From Archivesica marissinica (lineage: Eukaryota; Mollusca; Bivalvia; Venerida; Vesicomyidae): a stretch of DNA of 64,000 nucleotides. The notes under the pieces were generated by a model. The model ran no database searches, was not told the DNA's origin, and saw nothing but the letters and a program-made list of their open reading frames with translations. Where the stretch lies: the NCBI GenBank assembly GCA_014843695.1, contig CM026401.1, forward strand, positions 46,265,477 to 46,329,476, written 5' to 3'. The position numbers and the translations under genes are program-made. Below are positions 10,062 to 18,989 of this stretch, one piece after another. Numbering within the stretch: the first letter of the stretch is position 1; the number at the start of each line of letters is the position of its first letter.

Positions 10062-10249
10062 GGCGGATAAACCTATAGGAAGTGTGAGCACATTCGTATT
10101 GAGCAAGCAGCCAAGCATAATATCCGACATGTCGGGACCCACATCGCCGGCATCTTTATCGCCTATGTCACAGGCGGAACAGAAACCATTGCTCAAGCAC
10201 CATGACAGCGACAACGACTTTGACGACGAACCAGTAGTATTCAATTTTG
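10062..10249 (+). CDS. mucin-like membrane protein, exon D (cytoplasmic tail)
   Basis: Exon between acceptor CTACTTACAG and a strong donor G|GTACGT at 10250; phase 2 in, phase 1 out. An alternative acceptor at 10031 keeps the same frame. It codes about 63 residues: a Ser/Pro-rich stretch (SGPTSPASLSPMSQ, with two SP sites), then an acidic run DSDNDFDDEPVVF. The composition fits a disordered cytoplasmic tail with kinase sites. It joins exon E in phase 1. Confidence 0.72.
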
Positions 10250-10309
10250 GTACGTAACGTTGTCTCTCGAATTAGCTAAATATATCATGAAGCTAGAGTT
10301 ACGAGGGGC

Positions 10310-11276
10310 GTAGCTAGCGGACTGGTCGGAGGTTGTTCTATCTGGCAAGCCCGAGTTTCTACGGTCGGACTGGTCTGAGCTAGGTTTTACTTTCTGGCAA
10401 GCATGAGGTGCTAAGGTCGGACTGGTCTGAGGATTTACTCTATGGCAAGCCTGAGGTACTAAGGTCGGACTTGTCTGAGGATTTACTTTCTGGCAAGCAT
10501 GAGGTGCTAAGGTCGGACTGGTCTGAGGATTTACTCTCTGGCAAGCATGAGGTGCTACGGTCGGACTGGTCTGAGGATTTACTCTCTGGCAAGCTTGAGG
10601 TGCTAATGTCGGACTTGTCTGAGGATTTACTCTCTGGCAAGCCTGAGGTACTACGGTCGGACTGGTCTGAGGATTTACTCTCTGGCAAGCCTGAGGTACT
10701 AAGGTCGGACTGGTCTGAGGATTTACTCTCTGGCAAGCCTGAGGTGCTACGGTCGGGCTAGTCTGAGGTTGTTCTATCTGGCAAGGTTGGTGTGCTACGG
10801 TCGGGCTGGTCTGAGGTTGTTCTATCTGGCAAGCCTGAGGTGCTACGGTCGGGCTGGTCTGAGGTTGTTCTATCTGACAAGCCTGGGGTGCTACGGTCGG
10901 GCTGGTCTGAGGTTGTTCTATCTGGCAAGCCTGAGGTGCTACGGTCGGGTTGGTCTGAGGTTGTTCTATCTGGCAAGCCTGAGGTACTACGGTCGGACTG
11001 GTCTGAGGCTGTTCTATCTGGCAAGCCTGGGGTGCTACGGTCGGGCTGGTCTGAGGTTGTTCTATCTGGCAAGCCTGAGGTACTAAGGTCGGAGTTGTCT
11101 GAGGATTTACTCTCTGGCAAGCCTGAGGTACTAAGGTCGGCCTGGTCTGAGGATTTACTCTCTGGCAAGCCTGAGGTACTACGGTCGGACTGGTCTGAGG
11201 ATTTACTCTCTGGCAAGCCTGAGGTACTAAGGTCGGACTGGTCTGAGAATTTACTCTCTGGCAAGCCTGGGGTGAT
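10310..11276. repeat. 48-bp minisatellite, first array, about 20 copies
   Basis: Unit of 48 bp containing GGTCTGAGGATTTACTCTCT and GGCAAGCCTGAGGT, with a second class reading GAGGTTGTTCTATCTGG. The period equals 16 codons and frames on both strands stay open (SEDLLSGKPEVLRSDW on plus), which explains the long frames here. It lies in intron D-E. A larger array of the same family lies at 18990-21186. Confidence 0.97.
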
Positions 11277-11278
11277 AA

Positions 11279-11419
11279 GGTGTGTGTGTGTGTGTCGTGT
11301 CGTGTGTGTGTGTGTGTGTGTCGTGTGGTGTGTGTGTGTGTGGTGTGGTGTGGTGTGGTGTGGTGTGGTGTGGTGTGGTGTCGTGTGGTGTCGCGTGGTG
11401 TCTCGCGTGGTGTCGTGTC
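11279..11419. repeat. GT-rich microsatellite (GTGTG/TGGTG)
   Basis: Runs of (GT)n, CGTGT and the pentamer TGGTG, directly next to the 3' tail of the reversed SINE C copy. It is probably an expansion of that tail. Confidence 0.95.
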
Positions 11420-11703
11420 GTGTGTTTTACGTTTATTTATCGTCGCTATCGGTTTCCCATATCAGCGACGCCTCCTGAAGAGATTAGTCATTTTAGATTT
11501 TTGGAGGATAGTGCAATGATACAGACTGAGACCCATTCCAGAGTCTCCTCTGGTACCTTTACGTGCACGATGTAAAGCACCGACACCAGACCTCGGTTTA
11601 AAGTCGCATCTGAAAGACTGTTAATTTTATTAAGTTCAGACGGGGGATCGAATCTGCGATCCCTGGATTCAATGGTGCATTCTGACGCTTGATCCATTGG
11701 CTG
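11420..11703 (-). mobile_element. SINE family C, minus orientation
   Basis: Nearly full-length copy: tail TTTTACGTTTATTTATCGTC, central body, and degenerate tRNA head ending near 11703. It is located between the 48-bp and 49-bp arrays. Confidence 0.88.
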
Positions 11704-11734
11704 ACAATAATAATATTAATAGTCGTTCAGATGC

Positions 11735-14700
11735 GACTATAAACCGATGGCTCATGTATCGATGGCTATACACCGGGTAGATAGGACTATAAACCGATGG
11801 CTCATGTATCGGTGCTATACACCGGGTAGATAGGACTATAAACCGATGGCTCATGTATCGGTGCTATACACCGGGTAGATAGGACTATAAACCGATGGCT
11901 CATGTATCGGTGCTATACACCGGGTAGATAGGACTATAAACCGATGGCTCATGTATCGGTGCTATACACCGGGTAGATAGGACTATAAACCGATGGCTCA
12001 TGTATCGGTGCTATACACCGGGTAGATAGGACTATAAACCGATGGCTCATGTATCGGTGCTATACACCGGGTAGATAGGACTATAAACCGATGGCTCATG
12101 TATCGGTGCTATACACCGGGTAGATAGGACTATAAACCGATGGCTCATGTATCGGTGCTATACACCGGGTAGATAGGACTATAAACCGATGGCTCATGTA
12201 TCGGTGCTATACACCGGGTGGATAGGACTATAAACCGATGGATCATGTATCGGTGCAATACACCGCGTAGATAGGAATATAAACCGATAGCACATGTATC
12301 GATGCTATACACCAGGTATATAGAACTATAAACCGAGGTATCGTGTATCGGTGCTATACACCGGATAGATGGGACTATAAACCGAGGTCTCATGTACCGG
12401 TGCTATACACCGGGTAGATAGGACTATAAACCGATGGCTCATGTATCGGTGCTATACACCGGGTAGATAGGACTATAAACCGATGGCACATGTATCGATG
12501 CTATACACCGGGTAGATAGAACTATAAACCGAGGTATCGTGTATCGGTGCTATACACCGGGTAGATGGGACTATAAACCGAGGTCTCATGTATCGGTGCT
12601 ATATACCGGGTAGATAGGACTATAAACCGATGGCTCATGTATCGGTGTTATACACCGGGTAGATAGGACTATAAACCGATGGCTCATGTATCGGTGCTAT
12701 ACACCGGGCAGATAGGACTATAAACCGAGATCTCATGTATCGGTGCTATACACCGGGTAGATGGGACTATAAACCGATGGCTCATGTATCGATGCTATAC
12801 ACCGGGTAGATAGGACTATAAACCGATGGCTCATGTATCGGTGCTATACACCGGGTAGATAGGACAATAAACCGATGGCTCATGTATCGGTGCTATACAC
12901 CGAGTAGATAGGACTATAAACCGATGGCTCATGTATCGGTGCTATACAACGGGTGGATAGGACTATAAACCGATGGATCATGTATCGGTGCAATACACCG
13001 CGTAGATAGGAATATAAACCGATGGCACATGTATCGATGCTATACACCGGTTATATAGAACTATAAACCGAGGTATCGTGTATCGGTGCTATACACCGGG
13101 TAGATGGGACTATAAACCGAGGTCTCATGTACCGGTGCTATACACCGGGTAGATAGGACTATAAACCGATGGCTCATGTATCGGTGCTATACACCGGGTA
13201 GATAGGACTATAAACCGATGGCACATGTATCGATGCAATACACCGGGTAGATAGAACTATAAACCGAGGTATCGTGTATCGGTGCTATACACCGGGTAGA
13301 TGGGACTATAAACCGAGGTCTCATGTATCGGTGCTATACACCGGGTAGATAGGACTATAAACCGATGGCTCATGTATCGGTGCTATACACCGGGTAGATA
13401 GGATTATAAACCGATGGCTCATGTATCGGTGCTATACACCGGGTAGATAGGACTATAAACCGATGTCTCATGTATCGGTGCTATACACCGGGCAGATAGG
13501 ACTATAAACCGGGTAGATGGGACTATAAACCGATGGCTCATGTATCGATGCTATACACCGGGTAGATGGGACTATAAACCGATGGCTCATGTATCGATGC
13601 TATACACCGGGTAGTTAGGACTATAAACCGATGGCTCGTGTATCGATGCTATACACCGGGTAGATGGGAATATAAACCGATGGCTCATGTATCGATGCTA
13701 TACACCGGGTAGATGGGACTATAAGCCGAGGTATCGTGTATCGATGCTATACACCGGGTAGATGGGAATATAAACCGAGGTATCGTGTATCGGTGCTATA
13801 CACCGGGTAGATGGGACTATAAACCGATGGATCATGTATCGATGCTATACACCGGGTAGATAGGACTATAAACCGATGGCTCATGTATCGGTGCTATACA
13901 CCGGGTAGATAGGACTATAAACCGATGGCTCATGTATCGATGCTATACACCGGGTAGATGGTACTATAAACCGATGGTTCATGTATCGATGCTATACACC
14001 GGGTAGATGGGACTATAAACCGATAGCTCATGTATCGATGCTATACACCGGGTAGATGGGACTATAAACCGATGGCTCATGTATCGATGCTATACACCGG
14101 GTAGATGGGACTATAAACCGATGGCTCATGTATCGATGCTATACACCGGGTAGATGGGACTATAAACCGATGGCTCATGTATCGGTGCTATACACCGGGT
14201 AGATAGGACTATAAACCGATGGCTCATGTATCGATGTTATACACCGGGTAGATGGGACTATAAACCGATGGCTCATGTATCGGTGCTATACACCGGGTAG
14301 ATGGGACTATAAACCGATAGCTCATGTATCGATGCTATACACCGGGTAGATGGGACTATAAACCGATGGCTCATGTATCGATGCTATACACCGGGTAGAT
14401 GGGACTATAAACCGATGGCTCATGTATCGATGCTATACACCGGGTAGATGGGACTATAAACCGATGGCTCATGTATCGGTGCTATACACCGGGTAGATAG
14501 GACTATAAACCGATGGCTCATGTATCGATGCTATACACCGGGTAGATGGGACTATAAACCGATGGCTCATGTATCGGTGCTATACACCGGGTAGATGGGA
14601 CTATAAACCGATGGCTCATGTATCGATGCTATACACCGGGTAGATGGGACTATAAACCGATGGCTCATGTATCGGTGCTATACACCGGGTAGATGGGACT

Positions 14701-14758
14701 ATAAACCGATGGCTCATGTATCGGTGCTATACACCGGGTAGATGGGACTATAAACCGA
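11735..14758. repeat. 49-bp satellite derived from SINE C, about 61 copies
   Basis: Unit of 49 bp: ACTATAAACCGATGGCTCAT, GTATCGGTGCTATACACCGG, GTAGATAGG. Variants read ACCGAGGTCTCATGTATCGG. This aligns almost base for base with the central body of SINE C (AAACCGAGGTCTCGTGTCGG then TGCTTTACACCG). Each unit has a dyad ACCGAT-N9-ATCGGT. Left copies are more uniform; right copies alternate GGACT/GGGACT and ATCGGT/ATCGAT. It lies in intron D-E. Confidence 0.95.
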
Positions 14759-14794
14759 TAAATTAAATGACTAATATTTACATCGCTAATGGGT

Positions 14795-14937
14795 TTTCTT
14801 CGGGTACTCCGGTTTCCTCCCACACGAATGACCACATTTACGCTTTCATCTGCGCCAACGCGAATGATTAATATAAGTTGTTAGAACTTGCTTCGCAATC
14901 GTTGTAAAATAAATAAACTTTAAACTAATTTGCAGTT
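14795..14937 (+). mobile_element. SINE family E, 3' half only
   Basis: From CGGGTACTCCGGTTTCC through CCACACGAATGACCACATTT to the tail GTTGTAAAATAAATAAAC, matching the 3' half of the copies at 28458 and 61085. The tRNA head is missing. It directly follows the 49-bp array. Confidence 0.85.
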
Positions 14938-15149
14938 CATTCAATGGACGTATATGTCCTATGTGTATCTATGTCTCAATATGTCCTCACTAATGATATA
15001 CAGCTGACATGCGCACTCGAAGTTACGGGCATGCGCATTGGCAGTGTTTGGAATACTTTGAATAATTAATGTAAATATAAGTAATCAATCGCGGGAATAA
15101 GAGAATCGTTCATAATCACTGGGTGTGGGACAGAAACGAGTTACCCCCC

Positions 15150-15156
15150 CCCCCAA

Positions 15157-15216
<60 letters not shown>

Positions 15217-15253
15217 GGCAGGCAGGCACGCACGCAGGCAGGCAGGCAGGCAG

Positions 15254-15284
<31 letters not shown>

Positions 15285-15290
15285 CACACG
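15150..15290. repeat. (C)n, (ACGC)n, (AGGC)n and (CA)n compound microsatellite
   Basis: A C-run, then many ACGC tetramers, with GCAGGCAG interludes and a final (CA)n. It leads directly into SINE E body sequence, at the point where full copies read CCCACACGAA, so it looks like an expansion inside the SINE. Confidence 0.95.
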
Positions 15291-15400
15291 AAGGATTACA
15301 TTCGCTCTCATCCGCGTCAAAGAGAGCGCTTAATATAAGTTGCCAACGCTTGTTTCGGTTTCGTAATCGTTGTAAGAGAAATAGTATACTAATGTTATTC
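15286..15400 (+). mobile_element. SINE family E, diverged 3' fragment
   Basis: CTCATCCGCG, CTTAATATAAGTTG and TCGTAATCGTTGTAAG match the SINE E 3' body with many changes. It ends about 17 bases before the last exon of the membrane-protein gene, so it contributes to or abuts that exon's branch-point region. Confidence 0.7.
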
Positions 15401-15417
15401 TCTGTTACATGTTTCAG

Positions 15418-15557
15418 GAAAGCGACCGAGTGCGCTGCTAACACGACGTCGAGAGAGTGACTTGGACGGGTCCGGAAGGCGAAAGAGCAATGCTAAGGGG
15501 AACAGGTCTTCAAGAGGCGGAGCTTCGGCAAATGACATGTTTGATACAGATGTTTGA
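15418..15557 (+). CDS. mucin-like membrane protein, exon E (C-terminus, PDZ-ligand-like end)
   Basis: The exon starts after a strong 3' splice signal: a perfect branch-point TACTAAT at about 15388 and TGTTACATGTTTCAG. Its phase 1 start pairs with exon D (G+GA = Gly). It codes KRPSALLTRRRESDLDGSGR, then a basic Ser/Gly-rich part, and ends ANDMFDTDV with TGA at 15555. The last residues T-D-V fit a class I PDZ-binding motif (S/T-X-hydrophobic at the C-terminus), the type that tethers membrane proteins to scaffolds. The exon is far (5.2 kb) from exon D because two arrays and two SINEs sit between them. The splice model is inference from phase, splice sites and composition. Confidence 0.75.
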
Positions 15558-15765
15558 TTGGACAAATAAGTGACCGCCATTTTTTCTATTGTTTTTGTCT
15601 GCATAAACTCTTCGCTGCATACCGACATATCCAGACTAAAAGATGAAATCAAACATAATGTGTCTCTGTGACTTGTGACTACTACTATATTCTAAATATG
15701 TTTCTATGTATGGCTTCTGTTAATGCGTTTCCTTTATGCAAAATAGACACATATCACGAATGCAT

Positions 15766-15768
<3 letters not shown>

Positions 15769-15830
<62 letters not shown>
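15769..15830. repeat. (TA)n microsatellite
   Basis: About 30 uninterrupted TA dinucleotides, flanked on both sides by TGCATCCA or its complement; not coding. Confidence 0.98.
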
Positions 15831-15834
<4 letters not shown>

Positions 15835-16392
15835 TCCACACGTTATAAAGGGCTTCACGAAGTCTTTTTGATAAACGAAGGTGTAGACGACAAAGGATGT
15901 AGCCACACAGATCGGCATCAAGGAGCAGCGTGCAATCTACACACACTGCTTAGGACATGATCTAAAATTACCCATTGGCGACACTGTGAAATTCTTGACA
16001 AAGACCTTTACGCTCCTTCCGAACTTTTCTCAACATCTCAATTGGATGACTTTCCCAGAAAGGGTTAGCTTCAAAAAGCAGTCTTAATGTTTAAACACTC
16101 AATGTTCTAGCACCCATCTATCTGCAATAGTCATTCAGATTTACTTCCGGTGTTCGAACTCAAAACTTGCGATCATCCTCCAAATTCCAACTTTACCCTC
16201 CTAAGCCAAATAGTGAACTATTTAGACAATCGTTCTGATATTCAGAGTCACACTTGTGAAATTCCCTGGCTTATCACATCAAAACACTATACTTAACATG
16301 TAGTGTTTCTTTAGTTAATATGTTTTCTATGTCATTGTATATTGAGGGCCTTATTTGTATTAGCCAGGTGTTACGTAACTTTGAAGTGTGGT
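15831..16392. other. spacer without a recognised gene
   Basis: 3' flank of the membrane-protein gene. No splice-bounded exon, clear poly(A) signal or known repeat is seen. Confidence 0.5.
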
Positions 16393-16678
16393 ACAGACGG
16401 ATCTGTAGTCCAGTGGTAACACGCTGGACTGGTTATCCAGGCATCGTAGGTTCGATCCCCCGTCTGACCCTACTAAAATTAACAGTCTCTCAGACGGGAC
16501 GTTAAACCGAGGTCTCGTGTCGGTGCTTTACATCGTGCACGTAAAAGAACTCTAGAATGGGTCTCTGTTTGTATCATTGCACTATCCTCCAAAAATCTAA
16601 AATTACTAATCTCTTCAGGAGGCGTCACACATATGGGCAACCGGTAGCGACGATAAATAAACGTAAAATACACAGAGC
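16393..16678 (+). mobile_element. SINE family C, plus orientation, well-preserved head
   Basis: Head with A box TAGTCCAGTGG, anticodon arm CTGGA-CTGGTTA-TCCAG (7-base loop, GGT at the anticodon position, Thr-like) and B box GGTTCGATCCC. The body has ACCGAGGTCTCGTGTCGGTG and CACTATCCTCCAAAAATCT. The 3' end is GGCAACCGGTAGCGACGATA, then AATAAACGTAAAATACACA. This is the best reference copy for the family here. Confidence 0.93.
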
Positions 16679-16919
16679 CCTCTCTTGTATATCGCATTAG
16701 TCGATCTGAAAATAAGTATAATAGTTGTAAAATTGTGTATATAAATTCGTCTGTCATGGGGTATTGAGTTTGTACAATGGATAAATATCTGTATACAAAA
16801 TAAATCTAAACAGCAAGGTGTATATATTACACCTTTACAACAGATCTCTTGGCAAAACTGACATATTTAAGATAGGCCATATTGAACGTGTTTTCCAGCG
16901 GTCAATTCATGTATAATGA

Positions 16920-17322
16920 TACACGAGGTCAGTACACAGTGGCGTAGCTCCACGCAGACTCTATAGCTACGTGACTGCATATAATGTACGAGACTGGTAG
17001 GTTCAAAACGTTCAAATATGCATGCATGTTTTTGTCTCAGGCTGAGATATTCTTTAGAAACATAATGCACGCACGATTGAAAACGTAACATATGCCCTGG
17101 ATCTCACAAGTTGTGCATGCATATTTATTTGAGTCCTGATACGCCCCTGGTATAGTTTCACGTAGACTATGTAGCTACGTGACTGCATATAATGTTCGAG
17201 AATGATAGGTTCAAACGTCCAAACATGTTTTTGTCTCAGATATGTTTTAGAAACAGAATGCGCGCACGATTGAAAGCGAAACACATGTCCCGGATCTCCC
17301 AAGCTTTGCATGCACATTTATT
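16920..17322. repeat. tandem duplication of about 206 bp
   Basis: TAGCTACGTGACTGCATATA occurs at about 16966 and 17172. The surrounding sequence (CGTGACTGC, TTTTTGTCTCAG, ACGCACGATTGAAA, GGATCTC, TTTGCATGCA) matches throughout with moderate divergence. A further fragment (GAGTCCTGATACG, CCTGGTATAG) resumes at 17419 after a small insertion. Confidence 0.85.
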
Positions 17323-17410
17323 TGTTTTAAGCATCTTTATTCATTCATAATGTACAGTACATATCTATTGTACACAGAATGAAAATGGATTTAGTCGAAA
17401 GCTTAAAACA
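17323..17410. mobile_element. 88-bp MITE with 8-bp target duplication (hAT-like)
   Basis: Ends TGTTTTAAGC / GCTTAAAACA, flanked by CATTTATT and CATATATT (7 of 8 match). It interrupts the third copy of the local duplication. An 8-bp target duplication suggests a hAT transposase. Confidence 0.65.
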
Positions 17411-17625
17411 CATATATTTGAGTCCTGATACGACCCTGGTATAGGTCGCCCAGCCCTTACCGCTCACACGTGATGACCTATGGTTAGAATATTTGTATAA
17501 AATTTATATCTTTTTCAACGATTGCGAAACAAGTATATTATTAAGATAGATTCCTGCTAAATATACGTGTACATAGCATTTTAATTACAAATTCTTCCGA
17601 AATAGGCCTAATTCGAACACCAACT

Positions 17626-18157
17626 TTAAAGCGACATTACATCGCAAAAAGCAAATAAAATGCTTTTTTTCACGTATAAATGCATGGCTACTACAGATTC
17701 GTCCGAATACATTCGAACACTAACATTGAATCAATAAACAGTGTTTTTGTGATCTACAAGCTTTCAAAATTGAAAGTAGGATTTCATATAACGGCCATCC
17801 ATGTTCCTGAATTGACGTTTGTTTGTCATCTGGGTCAATACTAAACGCGAGGTAATGTCGTTTAGAGATAATTTAACTAAGAGTATTCTACAAATAAATA
17901 TACATAGGCACAAATGTTAGATATAACGGTAAATCGGTACCATACATCGTGTTATTCAGGATACACGAGTTGTATTACGCATCAATGTCGACCGTATTTA
18001 CATTATTTTGTTATGTCAACAAACCGCATATACGACGTTTGCTTATTAGTTGAAATACTCAGTATTTGAAGCACCTATTTAGAAAACAATTATACCATAT
18101 TATAGGAAAATACATTCTGTAGAAATTTGCGTTTTCATTAATGTGCTGTCGCTTTAA
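17626..18157. mobile_element. TTAA-type MITE, copy 1 (532 bp)
   Basis: Ends TTAAAGCGACATTACATC and the inverse TGTCGCTTTAA. TTAA at each end serves as target duplication, as for piggyBac or Kolobok transposons (superfamily not resolved). The interior has AATCAATAAACAGTGTTTTT and GTAGGATTTCATATAACGG. No coding capacity. Confidence 0.85.
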
Positions 18158-18529
18158 ATAATAAACAGTGCTTTTGCGGTCTACAAGCTCTCAAACGTGA
18201 AAGTAGGATTTCATATAGGCCGTGCTAATATCGTTTACAAATAATTTAAGGCCGATTAGCATAAAAAGTAAATATGTACAAAAGGTGAAATGTATCAGTA
18301 AATATGCACGATAAAATTAATGTTGTTATTCGGGATACACGCGTTGTATTACACGTGTATGTTGGCCATTATTTGGTTATGTCAATAAACGTCGTATACG
18401 ATATTTGTTTATTATTAGTTAAAATATTCAAATTCTATATATGGCAACTATTTAGGGAAAAAAATAAAATAATGTAGGAAATTATATTCTGTAGAAATTT
18501 GCCTTTTCACCGATGTAATTCCGCTTTAA
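18158..18529. mobile_element. TTAA-type MITE, copy 2, 5'-deleted, fused to copy 1
   Basis: Directly after the end of copy 1 the internal sequence starts again (AATAAACAGTGCTTTTGCGG, AAGTAGGATTTCATATAGGC) and runs to CCGCTTTAAA. It lacks the first 100 or so bases and is more diverged. Confidence 0.8.
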
Positions 18530-18649
18530 AAATGTTGTCACGTGCATTAACCTGTCAACGGCAATTACCATATCACTCCAGACTGCGTATCATTAATCAA
18601 ACGTGCGTTAATGAAGGTCACCACTTGACTAGCATTCACATGTGAGTCT

Positions 18650-18918
18650 GTGTGTGTTTTACGTTTATTTATCGTCGCTACCGGTTGCACATATGAGCGA
18701 CGTCTCCTGAGGAGATTAATCATTTTTAGATTTGGATAATGCAATGATACAGACAGCGACCCATTACAGAGTCTCCTCTGGTTCTTGTACGTGTACAGTG
18801 TAAAGCACAGACACGAGACCCTGGTTTAATGTCTAATATTATTAGAGTCAGACGGGGAATCGAACCTGTGATGCCTGGATTTACAGTCCAACGTGTTAAC
18901 CACTGGACTACTGGCCCA
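18650..18918 (-). mobile_element. SINE family C, minus orientation
   Basis: Tail TTTTACGTTTATTTATCGTC at the left, head with GGGAATCGAACCTGTGATG and CACTGGACTACTGG at the right. The anticodon arm of this copy has GTA (Tyr-like) in the loop, a change from the GGT type. Confidence 0.9.
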
Positions 18919-18989
18919 TCTATAGCTAGAGGTACTATTGTGTGTTAACATGCTCGGGACTGTCATCTAACATCTAGGTTTGCGAACAT

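Noticed and set aside
11280..11519. Cys/Val-rich frames
   Set aside because: They translate a (GT)n microsatellite and a reversed SINE tail.
15668..15960. Frames with long IYIYIY runs
   Set aside because: They translate a (TA)n microsatellite.
16393..16470. tRNA gene (Thr-like anticodon arm, good A and B boxes)
   Set aside because: It is the head of a SINE present in about ten copies here, followed by the SINE body. The acceptor stem does not close as in a true tRNA.
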